Source of the DNA: Actinacidiphila sp965342175
GTDB taxonomy: Bacteria; Actinomycetota; Actinomycetes; Streptomycetales; Streptomycetaceae
Direction: 5' to 3'
Assembly (NCBI RefSeq): GCF_965342175.1
Contig: NZ_CBDRBL010000004.1
Coordinates: 62,001-126,000, forward strand
DNA: 64,000 nt
The translations under genes and the position numbers were made by a program. Shown here piece after piece: positions 24,577 through 32,417 of the stretch. Below the pieces are notes generated by a model that saw only the letters and a list, made by a program, of their open reading frames with translations, did no database searches and had not been told where the DNA came from. The first letter of the stretch is position 1. Each line of letters begins with the position of its first letter.

Positions 24577-25152
24577 TCACAGGTTGACGCCGAAGTCCTG
24601 CGCGATGCCGCGCAGGCCCGAGGCGTAGCCCTGGCCGACGGCGCGGAACTTCCACTCGGCGCCGTTGCGGTACAGCTCGCCGAAGACCATCGCCGTCTCC
24701 GTCGAGGCGTCCTCGGACAGGTCGTAGCGGGCGAGCTCGTTGTTGTCGGCCTGGTTCATCACGCGGATGAAGGCGTTGCGCACCTGGCCGAACGACTGCT
24801 GGCGGCTCTCGGCGTCGTAGATCGACACCGGGAAGACGATCTTCTCGACCTCGGGCGGCACGGTGGCCAGGTTCACCTTGACCTGCTCGTCGTCCCCCTC
24901 GCCCTCGCCGGTGAGGTTGTCGCCGGTGTGCTCCACCGCCCCCTCCGGGCTCTTCAGGTTGTTGAAGAACACGAAGTGCTTGTCCGAGACGACCTTGTTG
25001 TCGGCGTTGACCAGCAGCGCGCTCGCGTCGAGGTCGAAGTCGGTGCCGGTGGTCGTACGGACGTCCCAGCCCAGACCGACGGTGACCGCGGTCAGTCCCG
25101 GGGCCTCCTTCGTCAGCGAGACATTGCCGCCCTTGGAGAGGCTGACACCCAT
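24577..25152 (-). CDS. terD: TerD-family tellurium-resistance/calcium-binding protein
   Basis: 191 residues, the standard TerD length. It starts MGVSLSKGGNVSLTKEAPGL. The two conserved acidic Ca2+-binding segments are present (GTDFDLDASALLVN and GDNLTGEGEGDDEQVKVNL), as are VSIYDAESRQQSFGQVRNAF and the C-terminal GLRGIAQDFGVNL. TerD proteins bind Ca2+ and are linked to stress and development in Streptomyces. The start at 25152 is supported by AGGGAG upstream. It stands alone rather than in a ter operon, a common Streptomyces arrangement. Confidence 0.92.
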   Translation of the reverse strand: MGVSLSKGGNVSLTKEAPGLTAVTVGLGWDVRTTTGTDFDLDASALLVNADNKVVSDKHFVFFNNLKSPEGAVEHTGDNLTGEGEGDDEQVKVNLATVPPEVEKIVFPVSIYDAESRQQSFGQVRNAFIRVMNQADNNELARYDLSEDASTETAMVFGELYRNGAEWKFRAVGQGYASGLRGIAQDFGVNL

Positions 25153-25311
25153 GGGATCTCCCTGCTCATTCCGGCGCGGGCCGCGCCCCTTGACGATTCC
25201 TTTGCCCAATCGTCCAACGCCTGCCCCGGCCCGCGGGTTCCCGGCGCCGCGTCCGTTCACCTGAGTGCCGTACAGGACCGCACGGCGGCCGCGGGGCGGT
25301 AGAAAGGACCC

Positions 25312-25833
25312 ATGGCCACCGGCTCGCGCGCTCCTTCCGACAGTTCCTGCGGCACCGACGACCCCGTGAGCACCGCCGAGGAGATGGTGGCCGCCCTGCT
25401 GACCGCGTCCCGGCTCCTCGTCGCGGTCTCCGCCCGCTCGCTGGCGGCGGTGGAGGAGGCACTGACCCTTCCCCAACTGCGCATGCTGGTCGCCCTCGAG
25501 GCCCACGGGCCGCTGAACCTCTCGCAGCTCGCCGCGGAACTCGGCGTCCAGCCCTCCACCGCGCTGCGCATGCTGGACCGCCTCGTGACGATCGGCATGG
25601 TCGCGCGCGACGCCTCCCCCAGCGACCGCCGCACAACGGTCATCTCGCTGACGGCGGCCGGGCGGCGCACCGTGAACGACGTCATGGAGCGCCGCCGGTC
25701 CGAGATCGCCCGCATCGTCGCCGCCATGCCCGCGGGGCAGCGCCGCCACCTCATCCAGGCACTCCAGGCCTTCGCCGAGGCCGGCGGCGAACCCCCGGTG
25801 GGCGGCTACGACGCCCGGCACGTCGGCTGGTGA
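25312..25833 (+). CDS. MarR-family transcriptional regulator
   Basis: 173 residues. The winged helix is clear: LTLPQLRMLVALEAHGPLNL, SQLAAELGVQPSTALRMLDR and the wing DASPSDRRTTVISLTAAGRR. Helices at both ends would form the dimer. The start ATG 25312 has AAAGGA 6 bp upstream. It is divergent from terD (159 bp apart), so it may regulate terD or itself; no operator is evident. Ligand unknown. Confidence 0.85.
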   Translation: MATGSRAPSDSSCGTDDPVSTAEEMVAALLTASRLLVAVSARSLAAVEEALTLPQLRMLVALEAHGPLNLSQLAAELGVQPSTALRMLDRLVTIGMVARDASPSDRRTTVISLTAAGRRTVNDVMERRRSEIARIVAAMPAGQRRHLIQALQAFAEAGGEPPVGGYDARHVGW

Positions 25834-26133
25834 CACCGCCTCCGATGCGCGGGCGCGGGGGAACGGGGCGCCGCAACAGGGTCGGGGCGAGGCCGGGCGG
25901 GGCCGTTCCCGCCCTCCCACGGGTGAGTGGGCCACATCTGCCCCTGCCGTCCACGCACTCGTCCGGGTGACTGCGGCTCGGCGCCGCCGGCGGTCCGTTC
26001 GCTCCCGCCGCGGGTGACCGCGGCTCAGCCGCAAGGCCGGGGGATCGCCAGAGCCTGGTGTGAGGCCGCAGACGGTCCGAAGGCGGCGGTACCGGACCCC
26101 CGGAGACATCGCTACGCTCTCCGCCCCCGGGGC

Positions 26134-26195
26134 CGACGCATCGATGCTGCCCTCATGCACGCACCTGACCTGCTGCTATGTCGCCATGCACGCGA
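26134..26195 (+). repeat. Left arm of an imperfect ~44-bp inverted repeat flanking the HTH-PG-binding gene
   Basis: The core CATCGATGC, CCCT, ATGC and CTGCTG(C/T)TATGT recurs in inverted orientation at 27360-27420. This arm is about 60 bp upstream of the start of the enclosed gene, so it could also be part of its promoter. The rest of the 408-bp gap 25834-26241 shows no gene or RNA that I can recognise. Confidence 0.55.
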
Positions 26196-26241
26196 TGTGG
26201 AAGGCCCCATTTTCCGCACGACGACGGGGAGAGAAACCTCT

Positions 26242-27306
26242 ATGGCGCAGGAGCGGTGCGACCAGAACCAGCAGAACGCGGGTGTGCGGCTGGCCAGGCT
26301 GCTGCGCCGCTGGTGGGAGGAGGCGGGGAGCCCGAACGGCGGCACCCGGCCGACGCAGCAGGCACTGGCCGCACGGCTGGGGGTCGACCAGACGACGCTC
26401 TCGCGCTACCTGAACCCCAAACACCTGTCGACCGCTCCCTTGCGGGTGGTGGAGGCCCTGCACGCCCAGTTGAGCGCCCCGGCGGCGGAACTCGAACAGG
26501 CTCGGACGCTGTGCCGGACCGCGCTGCGGGAGAACGCCCGCCCACGGGGCGCTGACAACGGCGAGGAGCACACCGCACCGACCGACGACGCGGGCGGATC
26601 GGACGCGGCCCCCGGAGTCGACGACCTCGTCCCGGGGACGCACGAGGCCGCCGGGCGGGGCGCCGTCGGCCTGCGCCGTGCCCGGTGGTTGCGGCCGGTC
26701 CTGGTCGCAGCGGCCGTGGTCGTGACGTTCAGCGCCGGAGCGGTCTTCCACGAACGGCTCTCGGGCCGGGGCACCGCGGCCACGGCCGACGGGGCGGCCG
26801 CGGCCGGCTCCGTGAACAAGGCCCGGTACCGGTGGCCCCTGCTGTACCTGCGCGAGGGCGATCAGTTCACCCGAGCCCGCGCGCTGCAGTACCTGCTGAA
26901 CGCGCACGGCTACGAAGTGCGCCCGGACGGCTTCTTCAGGGAGGACACCCGCGACGCCGTCATGGACTTCCAGAGACGCGAGGAACTGCCGGCCGACGGC
27001 AAGGTCGGCGATCTCACCTGGCCGGCACTGGTCAAAGGGCAGGTCGGCCCCGGTTCCGACGCCTCCGCGGTGCGGGCCGCGCAGGAACTCCTGAACAACG
27101 TGGGGCAGGGCGGCACCCCCGTGACGGGGCGGTTCACCGCGGCGACCGCCGCGGACGTGAGCTACTTCCAGCGCACGCACGGCTTGCCGGGCACCGGTCG
27201 GGTCGACGAGAGCACCTGGCTGGTGCTGCTGGTGAAGCAGCGCCGACCCGTCGACACACCCGCGTACCAGCAGATCCCGAGCCCGCCGCCCCCGGCTTCC
27301 GGGTGA
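26242..27306 (+). CDS. Helix-turn-helix membrane protein with two extracytoplasmic peptidoglycan-binding domains
   Basis: 354 residues with an unusual order. Residues 15-70 form a phage/Xre-like helix-turn-helix (PTQQALAARLGVDQTTLSRY). A charged linker follows, then one membrane helix (VLVAAAVVVTFSAGAVF, about 153-170). Outside are two PG_binding_1 repeats, about 195-262 (LYLREGDQFTRARALQYLLN, DAVMDFQRREELPADGKVGD) and 270-335 (VSYFQRTHGLPGTGRVDEST). This suggests a sensor linking cell-wall state to gene control, or a DNA-to-wall tether. The start ATG is chosen over upstream in-frame starts because the conserved sequence begins at MAQERCDQ and GGGGAGA lies upstream. Flanked by inverted repeats. 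Confidence 0.8.
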   Translation: MAQERCDQNQQNAGVRLARLLRRWWEEAGSPNGGTRPTQQALAARLGVDQTTLSRYLNPKHLSTAPLRVVEALHAQLSAPAAELEQARTLCRTALRENARPRGADNGEEHTAPTDDAGGSDAAPGVDDLVPGTHEAAGRGAVGLRRARWLRPVLVAAAVVVTFSAGAVFHERLSGRGTAATADGAAAAGSVNKARYRWPLLYLREGDQFTRARALQYLLNAHGYEVRPDGFFREDTRDAVMDFQRREELPADGKVGDLTWPALVKGQVGPGSDASAVRAAQELLNNVGQGGTPVTGRFTAATAADVSYFQRTHGLPGTGRVDESTWLVLLVKQRRPVDTPAYQQIPSPPPPASG

Positions 27307-27359
27307 CCAGCACAGCCTTCCCGCTCCCCGCATGGCGTCCCGCTGGCGCGCCTCCTCTG

Positions 27360-27420
27360 CGCGCCGGCACATAACAGCAGCTCAGAGGCCCGGCATACAG
27401 GGTGCATCGATGTGCCTCGG
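27360..27420 (-). repeat. Right arm of the imperfect inverted repeat
   Basis: Read on the minus strand, this matches the left arm at 26134-26195 in CATCGATGC, CCCT, ATGC and the CTGCTGTTATGT end. It points back toward the enclosed gene. Confidence 0.55.
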
Positions 27421-27488
27421 CAAGCGACCGGAATCGCGTCCGCCCACCCTGTCGTGGCGGCGATGCTGGTTCCGCGGCCGGCACTCCC

Positions 27489-27524
27489 GGACGTCTCCGC
27501 CCCGGCGCCGGGGCGGAGACGTCC
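27489..27524. repeat. 36-bp perfect palindrome
   Basis: 18-bp arms without a spacer (GGACGTCTCCGCCCCGGC and its complement). It lies between the HTH-PG-binding gene and a secreted-protein gene, 51 bp before the latter's start. It could terminate upstream transcription or form a leader hairpin. Confidence 0.8.
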
Positions 27525-27575
27525 CCGTCTCCTCCGGTCCGCTTCCTGTCAGCACGCTGCCCGAAGGGGGCACTC

Positions 27576-27926
27576 ATGTCCGCTATCCACAAGATCATCA
27601 CGTCCGTCGCCTCGGCCGCCGTCCTCGCCAGTGGCCTGGCCGTCGCCACCGCCGGCCCGGCGAGCGCGGCCACCTGCCCGTCCGAAGCGGCTCCGTTGAT
27701 CGACGGCGCCACGGCCGAGTGGAAGCTGCGCTGCTCCGGCAACAACGTCACGGTGCAGGGCTGGCTCCAGGACACGCGTACGGACGGCAAGTGCGCCGTG
27801 GTCCGCATCAACGCCGGCAACGGCGACTACAAGACAAAGTCCGCATGCTCCTCCGGGGTCCGCGAGCAGTTCTCCTTCACCTTCGCCGGCACCCGGTCCG
27901 CCCAGGTCCGCCTGGCCGTCGCCTGA
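27576..27926 (+). CDS. Small secreted protein with four cysteines
   Basis: 116 residues. A signal peptide of about 32 residues ends GPASA-ATC. The mature part has four Cys (ATCPSE, LRCSG, GKCAV, SACSS), enough for two disulfides, and a beta-rich sequence (NNVTVQGWLQDTRTDGK). No family recognised. The start ATG has GAAGGGGG upstream. A 16-bp hairpin directly follows the stop, so it is probably monocistronic. It neighbours two cell-wall proteins. Confidence 0.75.
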   Translation: MSAIHKIITSVASAAVLASGLAVATAGPASAATCPSEAAPLIDGATAEWKLRCSGNNVTVQGWLQDTRTDGKCAVVRINAGNGDYKTKSACSSGVREQFSFTFAGTRSAQVRLAVA

Positions 27927-27972
27927 CCGCGGGCCGGGGCGGGCGGCAGCGCCCGTCCGCCCCGGCCCGCGG
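27927..27972 (+). terminator. Hairpin directly after the secreted-protein stop
   Basis: A 16-bp perfect outer stem (CCGCGGGCCGGGGCGG and its complement) begins at the base after the stop codon. Confidence 0.85.
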
Positions 27973-28086
27973 ACGCGCTCGCACCCAGCCACGGCGGTGG
28001 GGGCGCCCGCGAGCACAACGGACACCGCATCTCCGCGGCCGGAGCCCCCAGGCGCCGTGGAGCCGCACGCGAGAACGAGGGAAGAC

Positions 28087-28680
28087 ATGAACAGCAACGG
28101 ACGTCACCTGCGCGCCGCCCTGATCGCCGGAGCCGCGGCGGCCGCCCTGACCCTGAACCTGGCACCGGCACTCGCCGCGCAGGAGCACGGCACGGCGCCA
28201 TCGGCGGCCACGGCAGTCACAGCGACCACGGCGACCGCCCTGGTCTACGACAAGAACCAGAAGAACCCCGCCGACTCCCGTCTCTCCGTGTACCAGGGCA
28301 CGCGGCTCATGGCCCGCTACCGGGCCGGATCGGGCACCGGCAGCAAGGACGACTGCGCGCTCACGAGGGGCTGGATCCCCAACGGCAACTGGAGGATCAA
28401 GCTCAAGTCCCGGGCCTACAACGGCAGGCTCATCAAGGGCTACGCCGTCTACCTCGAGGACATGCGGTGCTCCAAGGGCACCGCGAAGCGCACGGAGATG
28501 TTCATCCACTCCGAGATGAACCGCGACGGCAGCCCGGGCGGCAGAGAGAACCGCCGTTGGGACGGTGTCGGCGACTACGCGTCCTGGGGCTGCGTGAAGC
28601 TGCGGCCGGCCGACATCAAGGAGATGTTCCGGCTCCTCGATCGCATCGGCTGGCCGACCCATCTGCGCGTCGTGTCCTGA
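28087..28680 (+). CDS. Secreted L,D-transpeptidase-like (YkuD-type) protein
   Basis: 197 residues. A signal peptide of about 31 residues ends PALA-AQ. The rest resembles a minimal YkuD domain: a beta region (LVYDKNQKNPADSRLSVYQG, ALTRGWIPNGNWRIKLKSRA), the catalytic His in MFIHSEMNRDG, and the Cys in YASWGCVKLRPADIKEM. The canonical motif is S/T-H-G-C; here it is S-W-G-C, so the His before Gly is replaced by Trp. L,D-transpeptidases form 3-3 peptidoglycan cross-links. Activity is plausible but unproven. The ATG at 28087 has GAGGGA upstream. A strong hairpin follows. Confidence 0.78.
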   Translation: MNSNGRHLRAALIAGAAAAALTLNLAPALAAQEHGTAPSAATAVTATTATALVYDKNQKNPADSRLSVYQGTRLMARYRAGSGTGSKDDCALTRGWIPNGNWRIKLKSRAYNGRLIKGYAVYLEDMRCSKGTAKRTEMFIHSEMNRDGSPGGRENRRWDGVGDYASWGCVKLRPADIKEMFRLLDRIGWPTHLRVVS

Positions 28681-28747
28681 GACGGCGAGGCCCCGGGGCC
28701 CGCCGCACATGTGATCCGCCTCACCAAGGAACGGCGTTCCCGCGCGA

Positions 28748-28787
28748 GAGCCCCCTCCCCGGTCGGGAACGGCCGGGGAGGGGGCTC
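28748..28787 (+). terminator. Hairpin after the L,D-transpeptidase-like gene
   Basis: A 15-bp perfect stem (GAGCCCCCTCCCCGG and its complement) with a 10-nt loop, 68 bp after the stop. Confidence 0.85.
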
Positions 28788-28896
28788 CAGCACGCGAAGT
28801 GCCGCCCGGTCGCCGGGGCTCGGCCGGCCCGCCTCCTGACCGGCGCGGCACATCGTCCCGGGACGTCGACCCGGGACATCGACCCAGGACATGGAA

Positions 28897-28938
28897 AAGG
28901 GCCCCCGGTCGTGATTCTTGTCACGACCGGAGGCCCTT
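28897..28938 (-). terminator. Hairpin downstream of tRNA-Leu
   Basis: An imperfect long stem (AAGGGCC...GGCCCTT outside, CCGGTCGTGA/TCACGACCGG inside) just after the tRNA in its direction of transcription. Confidence 0.8.
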
Positions 28939-28946
28939 CTCCGCTG

Positions 28947-29030
28947 TGCGCGAGGGGGGAGTTGAACCCCCACGCCCTTTCGGGCACTGGAACCTGAATC
29001 CAGCGCGTCTGCCTATTCCGCCACCCGCGC
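28947..29030 (-). tRNA. tRNA-Leu (anticodon CAG)
   Basis: An 84-nt class II tRNA with acceptor stem GCGCGGG/CTCGCGC. The anticodon stem CTGGA/TCCAG encloses the loop TTCAGGT (anticodon CAG). The variable arm is long and the T-arm GGGGGTTCAACTCCCCC is present. CCA is not encoded. Confidence 0.95.
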
Positions 29031-29393
29031 ATGGGTGCTGTCTTCTGTGGTCCGCCACACCCTGGGGTTCTCCCCGTCCGGTGCGTCATCCCCTTCCGAC
29101 ATCGAGAACACTAGCACGCTGCTCAGGGTGGAATCACATCCGTTTCCCGGCACCCCCGAGCGAGGGCAACCGTCCTCTGTTGCGGGACACTGGCAGGGGC
29201 CGCCTCTACCATCCCTGTGAAGAGCGGCCCCGGACCGTGGCACTGTTGACACCGGTCCAGTGGGACCAACCGGGGAACCAGCGGTTTTCCCGGCGCGTGG
29301 ATACGATCAGTAAGCAGTACCGGAAGGATCGGACCGGAAGATCACGGCAGACCGCCGTGCGCGACCGCAGGACCTCGAGGAGGGAGGTGCACC
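29031..29393. other. 363-bp intergenic region upstream of fhaA
   Basis: It separates the tRNA-Leu gene from the divergent fha/pkn operon. The operon promoter should lie here; I see a TTGACA at about 29246 but no convincing -10, and a TACGAT-like sequence near 29302. No gene or RNA is visible. Confidence 0.4.
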
Positions 29394-30251
29394 GTGGGAG
29401 TACTCAAGAAGTTCGAGCAGCGTCTCGAGGGCTTCGTGAACGGCACCTTCGCCAAGGTGTTCAAGTCCGAGGTCCAGCCCGTGGAGATCGCGGGCGCACT
29501 GCAGCGTGAGTGCGACAACAACGCGACGATCTGGAACCGGGACCGCACCGTGGTCCCCAACGACTTCATCGTCGAACTCAGCACCTCCGACTACGAGCGC
29601 CTGAGCCCGTACGCGCTCCAGCTCGGCGAGGAGCTCGCCGGCATGGTGCGGGACTACGCCAAGCAGCAGCGCTACACCTTCATGGGCACCATCAAGGTGC
29701 ACCTGGAGAAGGCGGACGACCTCGACACGGGCCTGTACCGGGTGCGCAGCCGCACCCTCGCCTCCAGCGAGTCGCAGCAGCCGCAGCAGCAGTACCAACA
29801 GCCGTACCAGCAGCAGCCCCCCGCCGGCCGCGGCGGCTACGGCTACCCGCCGCAGGCCCCGCAGCGCCCCGCGAGCCCGCCGCCGATGCCGGCCGGTCCG
29901 CCGCCGGGCGCCGCGCCCGTCACCCGGCTCCCGGGAGGCGGCCCCACGGTCGCCGGCGGCGCCGGCACGCATGTGCGCCGCTGGATCGAGATCAACGGCA
30001 CGCGCCACCAGATCTCCCGTCCGACCCTGGTGCTCGGCCGCAGCACCGAGGCCGACGTCCGGGTCGACGACCCCGGTGTGTCCCGCCGCCACTGCGAGAT
30101 CAGGGCGGGCTCGCCCTCGACGATCGTCGACCTCGGGTCGACGAACGGCATCGTGGTGGACGGACAGCACACCCAACGCGCTACGCTCCGCGACGGTTCA
30201 CGGATCGTCGTGGGCAGTACCACCATCGTGTACCGGCAAGCCGAAGGGTGA
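29394..30251 (+). CDS. fhaA: FHA-domain protein FhaA (DUF3662 plus FHA)
   Basis: 285 residues. The N-terminal DUF3662 domain (about 1-120, VLKKFEQRLEGFVNGTFAKV) is joined by a Gln/Pro linker to a C-terminal FHA domain (about 195-285) with VLGRSTEADVRVDDPGVSRR, HCEIR and DLGSTNGIVVDG, the phosphothreonine-binding residues. In mycobacteria FhaA is bound by PknB-phosphorylated partners such as the MviN pseudokinase domain and slows peptidoglycan synthesis. The start is a GTG preceded by GGGAGG. First gene of the operon fhaA-fhaB-pstP-rodA-pbpA-pknB. Confidence 0.93.
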   Translation: MGVLKKFEQRLEGFVNGTFAKVFKSEVQPVEIAGALQRECDNNATIWNRDRTVVPNDFIVELSTSDYERLSPYALQLGEELAGMVRDYAKQQRYTFMGTIKVHLEKADDLDTGLYRVRSRTLASSESQQPQQQYQQPYQQQPPAGRGGYGYPPQAPQRPASPPPMPAGPPPGAAPVTRLPGGGPTVAGGAGTHVRRWIEINGTRHQISRPTLVLGRSTEADVRVDDPGVSRRHCEIRAGSPSTIVDLGSTNGIVVDGQHTQRATLRDGSRIVVGSTTIVYRQAEG

Positions 30252-30261
30252 AGCGGGGGCA

Positions 30262-30780
30262 ATGTCAGAGCTGACCCTGACGGTCATGCGGTTGGGTTTC
30301 CTCGCCGTACTGTGGCTGTTCGTCATCGTGGCCGTGCAGGTCATCCGCAGCGACCTGTTCGGGACGCGGGTGACCCAGCGCACGGCCGGGCGCCGCGAGG
30401 CCCAGACGCGTCCCCCGCAGCAGCGCCAGCAGGCGCCGGCCGGGCAGGGCCGTCAGCAGCAGAACAACAGCCGGGCCCGGCGCGGAGCCCCCACCAAACT
30501 GGTGGTCTCCGAGGGCTCGCTCGCGGGAACCACGGTGGCGCTCCAGGGCCAGACGATCACCTTGGGCCGGGCGCACGACTCCACGATCGTGCTCGACGAC
30601 GACTACGCGTCCAGCCGCCATGCCAGGATCTACCCGGACCGCGACGGCAACTGGATCGTCGAGGACCTGGGATCCACCAACGGCACGTACCTGGACCGGA
30701 ACCGGCTCACGACGCCGACCCCGATCCCGCTCGGTGCGCCGATCCGCATCGGCAAGACCGTCATCGAGTTGCGGAAGTAG
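30262..30780 (+). CDS. fhaB: FHA-domain membrane protein FhaB (FipA-like)
   Basis: 172 residues. An N-terminal membrane helix (LGFLAVLWLFVIVAVQVI, about 11-28) is followed by a Gln/Arg-rich linker. The C-terminal FHA domain has ITLGRAHDSTIVLDDDYASS, RHARIY and EDLGSTNGTYLDRNRL. It probably reads phosphothreonine marks made by PknB at the inner membrane face; the mycobacterial equivalent works with FtsZ/FtsQ under stress. The start ATG is 10 bp after fhaA. Followed within 52 bp by the phosphatase gene. Confidence 0.92.
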   Translation: MSELTLTVMRLGFLAVLWLFVIVAVQVIRSDLFGTRVTQRTAGRREAQTRPPQQRQQAPAGQGRQQQNNSRARRGAPTKLVVSEGSLAGTTVALQGQTITLGRAHDSTIVLDDDYASSRHARIYPDRDGNWIVEDLGSTNGTYLDRNRLTTPTPIPLGAPIRIGKTVIELRK

Positions 30781-30831
30781 TCGCACAATGGGCGAGCACA
30801 GCCAGCGAGCGCGAGCGAGAGGGTGGGCAGC

Positions 30832-32388
30832 GTGCGGATGTACCCGGAGCCGACGGGCGAGGTGCGCATGACTCTGTCGCTGCGCTTCGCCGCCGGCTCG
30901 CACAAGGGAATGATCCGGGAGGGCAACGAGGACTCCGGCTACGCCGGTCCGCGACTGCTCGCCATCGCCGACGGCATGGGCGGCCAGGCCGCCGGTGAGG
31001 TCGCCTCGTCCGAGGTGATCTCCACCCTCGTCCCCCTCGACGACGACATCCCCGGCTCGGACATCCTCACCTCCCTCGCCACCGCCGTGCAGCGCGCCAA
31101 CGACCAGCTGCGCGTCATGGTCGAGGAGGACCCGCAGCTGGAGGGCATGGGCACCACGCTCACCGCCCTGCTCTGGACCGGCCAGCGGCTCGGTCTGGTG
31201 CACGTCGGCGACTCCCGGGCGTACCTGCTCCGCGACGGTGTGCTGACCCAGATCACCCAGGACCACACCTGGGTGCAGCGGCTCGTCGACGAGGGCCGGA
31301 TCACCGAGGAGGAGGCCGGCACGCACCCGCAGCGTTCGCTGCTGATGCGCGCCCTGGACGGCCGCGGCCAGGTCGAGCCCGACCTGTCGGTCCGCGAGGT
31401 CCGGGCCGGCGACCGCTACCTGATCTGCTCCGACGGCCTGTCCGGCGTCGTCAGCCACCAGACCCTCGAGGACACCCTCGCCGGGTACCAGGCACCCGCC
31501 CAGACCGTGCAGGAACTGATCCAGCTCGCCCTGCGCGGCGGCGGCCCCGACAACATCACCTGCATCGTCGCCGACGTCCTGGACATCGACGCCGGCGACA
31601 CCCTGGCCGCGCAGCTGCACGACACGCCCGTCGTCGTGGGCGCCGTCGCCGACAGCCGGCACCACTTGCCGCTGTCCGACCCGCGGCACCTGCAGACCCC
31701 GGCCGGCCGGGCCTCCGAGCTCGGCCGCAACCCCTCTGCCGAGGGCTCATTCGGCCCGCCGGGCAGCGGTGACCCGCAGGCGGGGGCGCCCGCGGGCGAC
31801 TTCGACGCGTTCGAGGACGCGCAGCCGGACAAGCCCGGCAAGAGCGGCCGCTGGCTCAAGCGCTCTCTGCTCCTGCTGGTCGTCCTCGGGGTCGTCGGCG
31901 GCGGCGTGTACGGCGCGTACCGCTGGACGCAGACGCAGTACTACGTGGGCGTCAAGGGCGACCACGCGGCGATCTACCAGGGCATCGAGCAGAAACTGGC
32001 CTGGATCGACCTGTCGAAGGTCCACGAGGACCGCCCCGGTATCGAACTCAAGTACCTGCCGCAGAACCAGCGCAAGTACGTGACGGCGACGATCGCCACC
32101 AGCGGCCTCAGCGACGCGCGCAGGACCGCGGACGAGCTCGAGCACCAGGCCGAGGTCTGCCAGACCAAGGAAGCCATCGCCAAGTCCGCCGCCGCGGCCG
32201 CGGACAAGGCCAAGAAGGACGAGCAGCAGGGCGCCGACACCGCCGTCGGCAAGACCGCGGGCAGCCCGTCCCCGGACGCGTCCGAGTCCGCCAAGCCCGA
32301 CACGAGCCCCTCCACCAGCCCGTCGACCGGTCCCACCCTCTCCGACGAGGACCAGGCGCTGGCCGAACAGTGCCCGACCGGCAGCTAA
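30832..32388 (+). CDS. pstP: PP2C-family Ser/Thr phosphatase PstP
   Basis: 518 residues. The cytoplasmic PP2C domain (about 8-245) keeps the metal-binding Asp motifs (REGNEDSGYAG, AIADGMGGQAAGE, CSDGLSGVVS, GGGPDNITCIVADV). One membrane helix follows (SLLLLVVLGVVGGGVYGAY, about 345), then an extracytoplasmic Ala/Lys/Ser-rich tail. It reverses the phosphorylation made by PknB. The start chosen is the GTG at 30832 with AGAGGG upstream; 30823 (three codons earlier) and ATG 30838 are alternatives. Confidence 0.92.
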   Translation: MRMYPEPTGEVRMTLSLRFAAGSHKGMIREGNEDSGYAGPRLLAIADGMGGQAAGEVASSEVISTLVPLDDDIPGSDILTSLATAVQRANDQLRVMVEEDPQLEGMGTTLTALLWTGQRLGLVHVGDSRAYLLRDGVLTQITQDHTWVQRLVDEGRITEEEAGTHPQRSLLMRALDGRGQVEPDLSVREVRAGDRYLICSDGLSGVVSHQTLEDTLAGYQAPAQTVQELIQLALRGGGPDNITCIVADVLDIDAGDTLAAQLHDTPVVVGAVADSRHHLPLSDPRHLQTPAGRASELGRNPSAEGSFGPPGSGDPQAGAPAGDFDAFEDAQPDKPGKSGRWLKRSLLLLVVLGVVGGGVYGAYRWTQTQYYVGVKGDHAAIYQGIEQKLAWIDLSKVHEDRPGIELKYLPQNQRKYVTATIATSGLSDARRTADELEHQAEVCQTKEAIAKSAAAAADKAKKDEQQGADTAVGKTAGSPSPDASESAKPDTSPSTSPSTGPTLSDEDQALAEQCPTGS

Positions 32389-32417
32389 GCAGTGAGCAGG
32401 AGGGCCTTCAGTCCAGC

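Noticed and set aside
25834..26241. c-di-AMP (ydaO) riboswitch in front of the wall-binding protein gene
   Set aside because: Streptomyces wall genes often carry one, but I could not match its conserved core here.
26242..27306. Toxin-antitoxin or phage repressor based on the HTH
   Set aside because: The HTH is fused to a membrane helix and wall-binding domains; no phage genes or partner toxin nearby.
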